Assembly: GCA_949825025.1 (NCBI GenBank)
Contig: OX463785.1
Coordinates: 13,331,971 to 13,395,970, forward strand
Direction of reading: 5' to 3'
Length of the DNA: 64,000 nucleotides
Source of the DNA: Siphlonurus alternatus
Lineage: Eukaryota; Arthropoda; Insecta; Ephemeroptera; Siphlonuridae
In this document: positions 27,877 to 39,539 of the stretch, one piece after another
How the letters are laid out: each line of letters opens with the position of its first letter
Position numbering within the stretch: the stretch's first letter is position 1
Notes under the pieces: model-generated
Seen by the model: only the letters and a program-made list of their open reading frames with translations
What the model was told of the DNA's origin: nothing
Database searches by the model: none
Translations under genes and position numbers: made by a program

Positions 27877-30800
27877 TAAGTGCTTTTTAAATGCTGCATC
27901 ACTTTTGAGCCTACTAATTTAGATATGAAATTTCAAACTTTTAAATAAATTATAATTGCCATATTTTATAATATATGAAAGTACTGTACAATCATTGAGG
28001 ATACCCTAAAATTCTTACATTTATTTTGTTTTTATATTATGATTCTACTACATGACTCAAATTTAAAGCCACTAAAATTGAATAGTAAAGATGAAAATTA
28101 CCTGCTTTTCCAGCTGTCTAGGTGGGTCATTAGGATGATTTTATAGACCTTTTTTCTCCTATTTACAGCAGTGATGCAGCTGGATTTTTTTATAAGAAAC
28201 AGAAGGAATAAAGTAGTTACTATATAGAGTATACCCTATGTACTTGGTTCAGTTTAAGAAACTAAAATTAGTACAGCCTGTATTATATATTATATGGTAC
28301 AGCATTATATCACATACTTCGATATTGCTTCAAAATAAAAAAATAACAACCAAATGCTTTTTGCAATACTTTTAAGTTTTAAATTTTTAACTGATTCACC
28401 AATAAATAAAAATCAAGTTTAAAAAAAGTCTGCTCTAAAACTCCTTCACTTTTTTTTTTAAAAAAAAGGGATAAGATCTTATTTTTACCTAACTCTTCTA
28501 TAACCTTTACAATGGATCATGAAAGAAAATTCAGAAGCTATAGCAGCTGTTTTTTTATATATAAAAATATAATGTATCAACTCCACCCCCTAATTCTTAT
28601 CCTTATTCGAAGGACATTCATTTTTTGTCAGCGCTACTTATATAAGATAGGTATTATATTTTTTATTTCTCCAATGCTTCCAATACAGTAGTGCTGTATA
28701 AGAGCTTATCCCACAGTTTGTATAGCTATGAGATCGCTAGCTTGACAGCAGAGCTTGGAATGCTACCATTGAACTATAATACGTTGCCGCTTGGGTTTCA
28801 TCGATATCTTGAGTATCATCAAATCTGTCGAAGCTTATACGGCATAGTAATAAATATTAGACAGGGAGTTTTGTCCTTCATATAAATACAATCAAATAAA
28901 ATATAAGCATAGTTTTGATAGTTTTAAAAGTTAAATAATATCCCTACATCTTTTGTTTTTGATGTATGTAGGTTATAATTTCTATCAGAGTTCTGTTTGG
29001 CAAATTTGGTATTTAATATAATTATTCAGTTATTAGTTATTTTTAATTTAATATTAATTTGTTTTTATTAAATTATGAAGAATTTAGTTTTTTTTTTTAT
29101 AAAAAATGAAACATTTTGAATTACATATTTAAAAAAATAAATAAAAATAAACAAAAAATACTAGTGTCCAATACTATTAAGTAGAAAAATGAAAATATAT
29201 ATTTTAATTTTATCATTTATTTAAGAAAATGTGCAAAAAAAATAATTTAGTTTCATTTTTATTTTGTTAATTAATTAATAATTATGCCATTGAACTTTTA
29301 AAATTACAATGCATCAATAAATAAAGCGCATTATTTTTAGAAAAAAATTAAATTTATTTCATTTCAATTTAAAAAATTTGTCAATGGCAGTTAATTTAAA
29401 TTGAGCAAGCAACTCCATTGCAACCCTATATACGCCCGTGTCCTGCTGCATTGTGCCCTGAATGTAGTATATAGAGGCATCCAATGAAATGACTATATCG
29501 ATAACGAAGTAACTTATTATAAGTGTGTTTTGCGATTGAATTTGCGGTATATACTGTCAATAATTTTGTATTAATCATATTATAATGAATAAAATGTTAC
29601 TATTGTAATAAAAGATTCATGGTTTTATATTGTGAAATAAAAGCAATAATTTATCAGTATTTTGACTTGAATAATGATATGATAAAAAAAGTAAGAAGTA
29701 AAAGAAAATTATATGAATAGGTATATTACATGTATGAAAAGTTTCTATAATAAATCTTTTTATTCGACAATCTTCAAAAGTCACATAGGAAAAAAAAAAT
29801 AGAGAAAGAAGATCAAGAAGTTGATCCCAATATGAATAGCCTATATGTGTGTGAGAATAAGAGAGAGAAACGGTATCAAGGGTGGTGGGTGTTATTCATA
29901 TAGAGGGAGAAGGAGGGGTATCATATAATGCTATACGTGTAGAAGGGTGGCATCCCACCATATAGTATCAGAGTTTTAGTAGACGACGCGCGGAAATCTT
30001 CAATAGAAATCTTATATATCCGCTTTTCTTGAAGAAGAAGAATAAAGAATCCTTCAGCACTTCTACTCTCTCTATATCATCTTCTCTAGCTATAGCTAAG
30101 ATTTTTCTCATATAAGACCAAGTATTGTCCCAACAATAGAGAAAATCCATTGTTATTTTTCTTTAATAATCAATAAAGGAAGTCATAACTTTATGGTATC
30201 AAAAAATATATATAATGCTATCATAGTTGATTTTTTTTTTCATAGGAAAAAATATCTTTATCGAGAAAAAAAAAAAAGATTCAATAGTTTTTTTTATAAT
30301 GTTCAATAAAAAAACTGTTTTCCTGTTTGTTTTTTTATATATAAAAAAATATTCTTTGAAGTTCCGAAAGAAATATGTGAATTTTATATAAAAACGTGAT
30401 AATATTGTGTAAAAAGGTAGTCAGTACCAAATTTAGTTATATTATTATACGTCTTATAAAAAACCAATTATAAATCTTTGTAATTTATAAACTAAAAGAA
30501 TATTAAATTTAATGAGTTAAAATCATTCAGGTTTTCAAGTATTACACCACAATATATAGTGAATGATTGTAAAGTATTCCCAGAATATTACATTTTTCAT
30601 AGGGTGGTCTTTATCTAATATATTTATCGACATGTGTTTCCTTTAAGTCATAAAAATCAAAGCTTTGAGTGTATGTGGTTTGAACAGTGAATGAAAGACC
30701 ATACATTCCTTCCCCTTCCTGTACATTTCTCATGTAGAAGTTTATTAAAAAGTATTTTCGAGAGAAATTATTATAATGGGGTGATCAAATTCTTCGCAAA

Positions 30801-31548
30801 TTTACAACAGATTTTAATATTAAAATGTACATTCATATCTCAGAATGTGGCTACATATTGATATAATTGACCTGGAATATATCGTGATCATTATTCTTAT
30901 GAAAAATTAAAACTGATTGAAGCTACAAAATATCACGATTAATTCTAATATTACCTCAAAAAGTTCTATAATTTTCAGTCTATCGTGAAATATGATTAGT
31001 TTTATTGATAATATGACCAATATTTATAAATTATAATAAAATCAAGGATATTTCAAGACGCATTACTTTAATATAATAGGCTTTTAGTTCAGAACTAACA
31101 ATTTATTTCGTGAGGGCAGCACTGTATGGGCACCACAATACAGGTTACAAGCATGAATCCTTGGTGTGATCGAGGAATATGCATATTCTCATCAAGTAAA
31201 AATCGACTAATAAAGTGAAACATCTTATTGTTATTAAGAATTTGTTAATAAATGCAAAAAAATATGATCGAAATATTATACAAAGCCTATAAAAAGATAA
31301 CAAATTATTGAATTTAAAATCAGATAAATGCGCACTTGCCAATTAATACATAGAAAATTATCTCCAATGTTTAAAATCTATTTTTTTGCATTTTGTGGTC
31401 TCGAATGCACTTGTTAATTGCTAAAAATACTTTGCAAATAGTTGGTAAGCTATGACGTATAAAATTCACTGTAAGCTGTCACAAAATTTTAACATGATAG
31501 TTATGCGTGTGAGTACTAAATACCTTTTTATAAAAGAAAACCACAAGA

Positions 31549-31550
<2 letters not shown>
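27877..31550. other. A+T-rich noncoding DNA
   Basis: GC-richer patches at 28690-28860 and 29880-30110 have only short frames beginning at non-ATG codons. A purine-rich tract lies at 29860-29950. No repeat partner or splice-supported exon was found. Confidence 0.5.

Positions 31551-31577
<27 letters not shown>
31551..31577. repeat. Poly(A) run, 27 bases
   Basis: An uninterrupted A run. No retroposon body with a target duplication could be delimited to its left. Confidence 0.9.
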
Positions 31578-31581
<4 letters not shown>

Positions 31582-32060
31582 ATGTTTCTTTTTTAAAACT
31601 GTCAATCAACATTTAGTAACTTATGAGGAATAATTAAAAATATTAAAACAAATAATTTTATATATGTACATGTTTTCTTTTTTAAATGTTAAAATTCTAT
31701 ATCATCACATGTTACTGTATGGAAAATATAAAAAAAAAAAAGTATTTTTTATGTGTTAAAACCTTATATGGTATGTGGATCTATAAAAGTTATTCACATG
31801 TGGTACTTTTATAATAAAAAGCTGCTTGCAAACAACAAAAAATTAAAAGACATAAAGTATCAATTACATATGTTTCTTAACTGTCTTTAAGTTTCATATC
31901 TATATACTTGGTAAAACTTTATCCTTGAAATAAAATAATAAAATGTATAACACTTCATTTTTATACATTTTACATTGACTAAAGAATATATCGATGGTCA
32001 TAACTATATCAGTCACCTGTATAATTATTTACCTTGAACAGAATTTTTTATAAAGGCCAG
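31578..32060. other. A+T-rich noncoding DNA, nothing recognised
   Basis: Homopolymer A at 31731-31741; otherwise unstructured. Confidence 0.5.
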
Positions 32061-32189
32061 GGGGGTGTTCAAATACCACCAATTAAGAATTTGCGTTAAG
32101 TTACATAAGAAATTAACATGTATTTCCTATGCGTAGGTCCTGCATAATGATTACGCAAATTCTTAATTGGTGGTTCTTTGAGCACCTCC
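32061..32189. mobile_element. Hairpin MITE, 129 bp
   Basis: The left arm GGGGGTGTTCAAATACCACC followed by AATTAAGAATTTGCGT pairs with the right arm ACGCAAATTCTTAATTGG ... TTGAGCACCTCC over about 37 bp with few mismatches. The loop is about 55 bp. It has no coding capacity. Confidence 0.8.
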
Positions 32190-32280
32190 AAGTTTCTTAG
32201 TAACTGAAATGGCTATTGATATTTTGATTATTTGTTTTAAAATAGAACGGCTGTCAATTCTAATGGTATCTTATTATCAT

Positions 32281-32345
32281 GAGGTTTCTATGGTTCCCTC
32301 AGTTTCAACTAGGCAAATACTTGAATGGATTGTTATAGGCTTATA
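32281..32345 (+). repeat. SINE-like dispersed repeat, copy 1
   Basis: GAGGTTTCTATGGTTCCCTC AGT aligns with the copy at 45689, and weaker similarity continues through CTTGAATGGATTGTTATAGG. The core resembles SINE sequence I remember from insects, without certainty. The 69-codon minus frame across this region is not considered a gene. Confidence 0.5.
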
Positions 32346-32517
32346 GGCCCATGAGGTCATCACAAGTTTGGTAGACACCCACAAAATCCTAATACGTTGG
32401 TTGGGTCCAAGAAGAGTCCCTTGTGGCCAGTACCCTGCAACAGGGTTCAGTTGAGAAAAAAAAATATGCATATCCAGTAGACACAAGTCACGGAGTAGTT
32501 AACCGTAAAGATACAGT

Positions 32518-32700
32518 AAAATTATTTAATATTCCCTCAGGAAGTAGCCGGAAGTGAGAGGCTTCTGTCCTTCCTGTTTGCATTTGGAGTTTGAGATTTT
32601 ACAAAGAGCTTTGCAATAAGAGAACTGACTTGTTTGTAAAAGTACAAAAATCGAGTATCAGAAAATACTCATTTCCGTGGCGGGAATATAAAATTAATTT
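32518..32700. mobile_element. MITE of the AGTAGCCGGAAGT family, copy 1, 183 bp
   Basis: The left end AAATTATTTAATATTCCCTC then AGGAAGTAGCCGGAAGTG pairs imperfectly with the right end CATTTCCGTGGCGGGAAT ... AAATTAATTT. The interior shares ACAAAGAG, GAACTGACTTGT and GAGTATC-like words with the copy at 39333-39539, showing common ancestry beyond the ends. The right arm is more eroded here than in copy 2. Confidence 0.75.
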
Positions 32701-33919
32701 CCAGTATTTCCAGCTTTTTAGCTGACAGCGGTTAGCGTCATTGAGACTATTGAGAGGCAAAAGCTAATAACTGTAATTCAAATTTCTTATTAAATAATTT
32801 AAATTTCGAATTATATGTTTACATAGCCTCCATGCAAGTTAGGCGAAATATTATGTCTTGGAGTGATTTTATTTTAATAAAGTAAAACATTTTATTATAA
32901 AATTGAATACAGCTATATGTGTTAAAATCAATATGCAGATACAATTAAACTCTAAAATTCTTAACCGTAATTAAAAAGTTTTTAATATTAAATATTTGCT
33001 AAAAGCTTTATACAAAATACTTTTAGTATAGATTACGAATAAATCTCATATAATTGATAATAATCAAGCATACTTAATATAAATTAATACGCAAATAAAA
33101 GTATTACAATGGTTTAAAATTTTTGTAATAAAAGCTGTCATTTGATAATCAAACTGATATTATAAAAATTTAATAATGAATTACATTTCAAATTGTAAAC
33201 ATTATTATTTTTTGTTACATATATAAGATAATGACCATTGAAAGCCATGGAAATAAAAATAATAAAATCTGTATTTAAAAAAATATATATGTATAATGTA
33301 GAAAGCATTAAAAAACTTTTTTGTAAGCATTTTTAAAGTAATAAAAATCAATTACTTTTATCGCTTACATCTGTTACATATATATACACTGTACAACTAC
33401 CATTAAAAATATCTCTCATTGCAAGCTTTGGATTTTTCTCTCATTGCAATTTGAAACATAATATTTGTACATCCTCAATAATATCTCTTATACATTTGCG
33501 TTTCATCTCTTCTTTTTTTTTATCCCCTTTCCTCTTAAAATATATATAAAAAAAGTGGGAGAAAGAATATTTTTACACTTAAAAATCTCCATTAGTGAAA
33601 AACATTACTGATGTACTTATAGCTTCCGAGTGGTAAAAATGGGGAAAAAAAATAAATATATATTATATAAAAGTAGTGGCGAAAGTATGGGGTTTGGTTG
33701 GTTTAAGCTTTGCTTATAATCACTGATGGTGTTATAAGGGCCTATACTCTCTACTATATCAAGTTATATAATAAAATAAGGTAATGCAAATAAGTATTAA
33801 TGCAGAAAAAATATGTTTTTTTCAATGTTTATTATTTTTAATTAGCTTTTTACAATACTCAAAGTCGCTATGAAAATTTAAAAGCTTAAAGTGTAGCAAG
33901 TAAATATGAATTGACTTAC
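32701..33919. other. A+T-rich noncoding DNA
   Basis: No supported features. Short TA runs and a pyrimidine tract occur near 33505-33535. Confidence 0.5.
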
Positions 33920-33958
33920 CTGATAGATGGATTCATGTAATGTTCATGGAATGTTGCT
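33920..33958 (-). CDS. Possible short minus-strand exon
   Basis: The donor ATCAG|GTAAGT (GT at 33919-33918) is a perfect consensus. A weak acceptor TACAAG lies at 33960-33959. The enclosed 39 nt are open in one frame (ATFHEHYMNPSI). It lies about 300 bp downstream, in the minus direction, of the better exon candidate at 34263-34444, but the two have not been shown to join. Confidence 0.2.
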
Positions 33959-34123
33959 CTTGTATACAAATATATTTATAACGATAATGGTTTGTTGAAT
34001 GCAGAATATTATAAGCAGCAATTTCTTTAAGAGTACATAGTACATAGTAAACTATTGCAAATGTTACATTTAAGAAAAGAAAAAAAGTTTCTGTTTTAAT
34101 TGTAATATAATAGAAAAAAGGAA

Positions 34124-34129
34124 TTTATT
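34124..34129 (-). terminator. Polyadenylation signal AATAAA on the minus strand
   Basis: It lies about 135 bases after the stop of the candidate exon at 34263-34444. The motif is common in this A+T-rich DNA, so the support is positional only. Confidence 0.35.
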
Positions 34130-34262
34130 AATTATAAAAATGTTTTTAAATTTTTTATTATTGTTATAAATGCAACAACTGTTACTTAATATTATTTTAT
34201 AAAGATAGTGACAATCTGCAGAATCTGCGGTATATTTATCTGTCGAATCTTGCTCATCGTCA

Positions 34263-34444
34263 TCAGTCATCAGACATGTAGATTCTCCCGAATCGCCTTT
34301 TTGGTGAGGGGCTTGGGGGGGGGGGCGGCGCATAGATTTCTATCAATTCTTGAGTCCGTACAGCGTTAGGAAGGGACACGAGGTAGTGTTCCTCCCCAAG
34401 CTTCTGATAACTGAAGTCTTTCTCGGAGATCGGGATGACGGGTT
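34263..34444 (-). CDS. Probable terminal coding exon, unknown product
   Basis: A consensus acceptor TTGTTTCAG precedes position 34444. After two phase bases one frame alone stays open for 59 codons to TGA TGA (34265-34260). It reads PVIPISEKDFSYQKLGEEHY, then LVSLPNAVRTQELIEIYAP, a run of prolines and SPSPKRRFGRIYMSDD. The other two frames stop inside. Codon content is far less A/T-driven than the flanks. The proline run is encoded by a C11 homopolymer (G11 at 34315-34325 on the plus strand). A one-base length error there would change the tail to an acidic stretch (DSGESTCLMTDDDEQDSTDK). The family is not recognised; the mature gene is presumably to the right. Confidence 0.5.
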
Positions 34445-37400
34445 CTGAAACAATTCATTTTCAAAACACAAACATAAAAACAATATTTTGTTAATCATTC
34501 TTCAATGTTATCATCACAAGGCATAATTATACTGTATGGATATAATGTATTGGAAAAACATTTGCAAAATAAAATTTCCCATCATAAGATGCAATTTCGG
34601 GTAGACATTCAAGAAAACTAACTACACCAAACAGGACTGCATAATGATGCACATTGCACACCAAAAGTAACGTTCACGTTATCTCAAAGTGTTTAACTTG
34701 TAAATAACACCAACAAGAAAAGGGAGTTACATATACACACGTATTAATTAAAGCATCTAATGCATGGATTTATTGGCAACTGATCTACATAAAATATTGT
34801 CCATTAGAGACGCGTATTAGTTAGAACATAAATTCAGCATAAGAAGCTGCAAACTGAAGCTAATTCAGAAGTGCATTTAACAATTTTATATAAATCTTTA
34901 TACTACGAAATCAAAAGGAAAAATAGTTTGAGAGAGAGAGAGAAATCGGCATGCTTGAAACGTTTACAAGAGCCCGCGCCGTCTAAATGTTCTCTCTCTC
35001 TCGGTGAAGTGTCTCAATGGTTTGCTTGTTTCCTCTCTATTTCTCCTGATTTATCTTAGCTCTCTCCTCCCCTCAGACTTAGCTGCTGCTGCTATCGGTT
35101 TATCATTCCTCACATTCCTTCTGAATCCCCATCGAATAAATCTTGGCTCCTCTTCTATCCTCTTGCATCTCTCCATCTGGCCCAGACTGCTCGTCGTCTC
35201 TCTTCCCCCTCCCTTCCACAAGGTCCTGTTCACATCTAATGTTGATGCAAAAAAAAAAAATATATATACACATACATTGTTGCGATTATTTAATAATTCA
35301 CTTTTATTTTGCCAACAAAATTAATGAAACATAAACATAAATATATTTAAACTATTTACTCTGTTTATTATATTTTTTATTAGTAATAAATATTCTAATA
35401 TGTTACAACAAGTAAAAGAATTACTTTGTACAAATAATTAACAATAAATTTTTATAATTAATCAATAATTTTATTGAATAATTGAGTTTTATTTTGATAT
35501 ATTATGTACATAAATATGCACAATATTTTACCGTACAAATAATGTTGATATAATATCCTTAAATATTTGCTTACAAAAAATAGTTTAGTTAAGCTGATAC
35601 GCTGATACTGCTTACGATGCATTTGTAATAAGTAATTAAGCAATAAATTAATAATCCATTCTTAAATAAAAGCATTAAATAATTAATAAGAAAATATTTT
35701 TAATCCAGTAAAAAAAATGAAGCACAATTCAACCTTATTTAATCATTATATCTTGAAACGTTCTTTATAAAAAACATATGTCCAAGCTTGCTTTCGTTTC
35801 CTAATAATAAAATTGCTACTGTGTAGCGAGAGGGGGGGGGGGAATAAAAATCTATTTGAATCAATTTGAAGGAATACAATGGTCTGTGTTGGCCGGCCGC
35901 TGACCGCCGACTGCAGAAAATGACGACCTCCAACTTGTCACGAACTTTCATATAAGAACAGCTCATTACAATCCATTGTTAAATTTTATTAGTTCTCTTT
36001 TGTTTTTTGAAAACCATTTAATTCTTTATTAGTTTAATTCTCAGATTAAATTCAAATAAAAATATTATATAAACCTTTTCTTCTTATGATACGCCTTAAG
36101 GTATATTATAAAGATTCTTTGGTTGAACTTTATCATACGTTTCTTGTTATTTTTGCGAACTCCCTACGTGCTGCAATTACAAAACTCACTTCTATATGAA
36201 GTCACAGGTGCATAAACTGACACAGGCTTCCCACAAAAGTAAAATTCTTTTCCAATTTCTTCCGATCTACTCAATTTTTCATTTTGTTTGTTCAGGACCT
36301 AATTATTTTATTATAAATTTGATTGATATGGATTTGTTAATTTGATCAATTAAAAAAATATAACAGCTATATTATATTTATAGTATACTACAGCTAGGAA
36401 ACATAGTGTTATATAACTTTGTATATTATTCCTATTTTATATGCAATCCACTTTTGGATTTATAATTTTAATATATCTAAATTTGCTATCAAATTTAATT
36501 AAATTTAATTTTGTTTAAATGTTCGCACTAAAAAAAATATAATATATAATAAATATATACATTTGTAAAATATATTAAATATATATTTTTATTATTGCAT
36601 TATATAATTTTTAGTATTTATTATTAAATTTATTTATAACATTTTTAATTGCTTCTGCATTATCATATTACTTTTGTGAGTTCAGAAAACAATTGGATGA
36701 GAAAAATATATTTCAAAGCATGGTCAATTACAAATTACATTTTATTATGAATCATTACTAAATAATTTTGTTATGAAGAACAAGATAATGCCAATAAAAA
36801 AAATAAGACTGCCAACAAGATTGTAAATAAAATAAAAACGTCTTTAACCAGATGAATATGTCACTATATACATCACTTTAATATTTTGTACAAACAATGT
36901 TGAAGGACATATATTTACCTGGGATTCAATAACATAATTAAGATAACAAAAACATAGCAGATTAAGATGGATTTAAGGTAAGAAGAGGGCAATATCAATT
37001 GATAAAATAAAGCTCTTATAAGATGTTCTCTTTCTCCTCTTATTGTTTGATTTCCCTTGATAGAAGGAATCTATCACTTGCCCTCCCTCCCTCCCAGCTA
37101 GCAAACACACAAACATCCTTCAAATAGACAGAAGAAACGAAGGTAGTGCAAAATTTGAGCACAAATTCTATCCATATGTAATGTATAAATATATTGAAAG
37201 TAATGGCAAAATCTTAAATGCAATATTTTGTACACACATAATTTATTTATATAATACGAACAACTTACATTGGGTTTTAAATATTATATAAATTCATTAT
37301 ATTATTGTCCCATAAGTATGTACAGTGTATAGTATAATATAGGGAACTTAAAAGTTGATCATACATTGTATATTAACTTTATATAATTTTTGAACATTAA

Positions 37401-37908
37401 AAACATACCATTAAATAATAATTTAAAATTAAATTGCATGCCCCATGATTTAAAGAAAATTGTGAAGTACATTTTATGAAACTCTCAAAATAATTACAGC
37501 TTATGGAATCTATTATTATAGTTGTCTTAATATAGTTCATTTCTCATATATAAATAAATATATCCTAGGAACACCATTGGTGTTTGATGAATAAATATTA
37601 TTATTAATTTTTCAAATAAAGTATATAAAGTGTATTTAGATTAAAATATTTATCAGCAAAATTTTTGCAACCATGACACCAAATTTCTTTATTTAATATC
37701 CTTAAAAGTCCTCTACAAAGACAACAGGATGCTCTATAATTTCCAGGGTAACATTTGGAGTATCCTAATTTCTTTTATTTATGCACACTTAACTATTTAT
37801 TTATCCTCCAGCAGCGTTGTGATTCATAATGCTGTTTCCGAAATCTTACTAAACTGTCTTACCCTGTGTTCTAGCACCCTTGGCTCGATGGGGCGCCTCA
37901 GCTGTTTC
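34445..37908. other. Noncoding or intronic DNA with GC-richer patches
   Basis: A strongly pyrimidine-rich (plus strand) patch at 34990-35225 is open in several frames on both strands without ATG. It could be an untranslated exon or promoter of the minus-strand gene. At 35910-35895 a good minus-strand acceptor TCATTTTCTGCAG precedes a GC-rich GGCCGGCC-containing segment, but no matching donor is seen. A G10 run sits at 35833-35842. The remainder is A/T-rich. Confidence 0.4.
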
Positions 37909-37918
37909 TAGCGCCACC
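37909..37918 (-). promoter_or_regulatory. CTCF-like insulator motif in a GC-richer island
   Basis: The minus strand reads GGTGGCGCTA, matching the core of the insect CTCF consensus as I remember it. It lies in a 37850-38040 island with GGCGCC, CCGCGG and CCAAT-type words, so a promoter is also possible. No coding frame of note was found: frames stop within about 20 codons. Confidence 0.3.
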
Positions 37919-38579
37919 AATCGCTCAGATAAGACCGAGTGCACCTCTCAATCCACCGCGGACCAAATACAACAATGCGTTTTATTGGGAGTCAGCAGAA
38001 ACAATATGTTACAACATAGTCGTCATTCAGCCGTCGAGTTGTAAGACATCTTAGATATATTATTTATTAAGTAAATATTCCCAAAAGTGCATGCATTTTA
38101 TATTGTCATGATTGGGATTTATTTAATTGTTGTAGTAACAATATAAATAAAGGACTAGAAACTAGATTCACTGAATAAATATCTATAGTTTATAAAACCA
38201 GTCTTTCATGTTACATAATTTAATTTTAATATTTATAACTGAAATAATTTAGTTGTTTTAAGGTATATTTTTAATTTATCATAATTTTAACCCATTCTAG
38301 AGCATAAAAACATCTTTTATTAAATTTGTTACAAATAACTACTTTAAAATATACTTAAAAGTGCACTATTTGTTGTAATTAATTAAAAATAAAAATTGAT
38401 ATATTCTATTTATGAATTCATTCAACACAAGGTTGTATGTAATATTTCCAACGTGTAAATAATCAAATTATATTAATTATCACCCTACAAATTATTTTAC
38501 CAATAAAACTGACACTATATGGTAAATTATTAGTACAAAACTAATAGCTATTTGATACAATTTCTTCTAACATTATTTC
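37919..38579. other. GC-richer island tail then A+T-rich DNA
   Basis: Nothing beyond the island described at 37909; unstructured from about 38045. Confidence 0.5.
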
Positions 38580-38770
38580 TTGACGGAATCAGCAGTTACA
38601 TAGCGGCAACAGCAGCAGAAAGCACGCAAACAGCTATCTGCCATCTGTTTGGAGAGCGAGCTTCAATGCTTTGATGTGTCCCGACTGTGTCTGCTGCTTG
38701 AGTCGATCGAAACTGAATGATAGGAGCAGACTGCTTACAGACACTTGATTCTCTCTCTCTCTCTCTCTTT
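38580..38770. promoter_or_regulatory. GC-richer island, possible regulatory element
   Basis: This 190-bp block is rich in CAGCAG, CATCTG and GCTTTGATGTG words (the last similar to a TCF/LEF site). It ends in a CT microsatellite (38751-38768). It has no coding frame and no copy elsewhere in the window. Function is speculative. Confidence 0.2.
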
Positions 38771-39332
38771 CTTTACGCCAAAATCTTACAGACTAAAAAA
38801 CATACAAAAACTATAAATATAACTTCAGTATGTTAACCAAATCTTCGTCTCATCTTTTCTTTTTAAGAAAAAAAAAAGTCTTCAATGTTATATAAACCTT
38901 TGAAGCAATTTGTAAGAAAAATAAAAAAATCCTTTTAAAATACCAAAAAAACAATTTTTAAATACCTTCCCTGTTTTTTCGTGTATAAAAAAGGATTTGA
39001 GCATTGATTGTTTTAATTAATTAGTACAATAACTTAATGATTGCACTTTTTGAATAACAATGTTTACTTTTTTAATCTTTGCAACAATCAAGAGTAGCTG
39101 CATGACACCATAACACATTCGAATAATTTATTCGATAAATTGTACATTTAATATAAAATAAATCAATTTAACGCATTTTTTCTCTGTACCCGTTCACCAA
39201 ATTTAAAAAAGTTTCTTAATATTGAATCTTTATAGGCAGATACAAAAAAATATCAGGAAACTTTTGGGTGCTGTAGCTGCATCTTCAAGACACAGATCGA
39301 GATGCAGATTTGCAATTTTAGGACAAGTACAC
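38771..39332. other. A+T-rich noncoding DNA, nothing recognised
   Basis: Short homopolymers only. Confidence 0.5.
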
Positions 39333-39539
39333 TCAAATTAATTTTAAATTTCCTCCGAAAGTAGCCGGAAGTGTAGAGTTTGTAACTAGAATGTTTTTAA
39401 TTCTGTTTTAAAACTTAACAAAGAGGTTTGTAGTAGAAGTACTGACTTGTGTATGAAATTGCAATGCTGAGATACGAATAGGAAGTCCAGGAACCCTAAA
39501 CTTCCGGCTATTTCCGGCGGGAAAATAAAGCTAATTTGA
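39333..39539. mobile_element. MITE of the AGTAGCCGGAAGT family, copy 2, 207 bp
   Basis: The left arm TCAAATTAATTTTAAATTTC then CTCCGAAAGTAGCCGGAAGT pairs with the right arm ACTTCCGGCTATTTCCGGCG then GGAAAATAAAGCTAATTTGA, about 40 bp each. Interior words are shared with the copy at 32518-32700. A third end fragment is at 24321-24360, and a possible decayed copy lies around 41288-41440. Confidence 0.85.

Noticed and set aside
34070..34333. 87-codon minus frame starting MRRPPPQAPHQK
   Set aside because: It overlaps the better exon frame, shifted by one base at the C11 run, and degenerates into A/T-rich codons. Retained only as the alternative tail.
35004..35324. 106-codon plus frame and overlapping frames in the C/T-rich island
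   Set aside because: Several frames on both strands are open because of pyrimidine-rich composition, and none has splice or family support.
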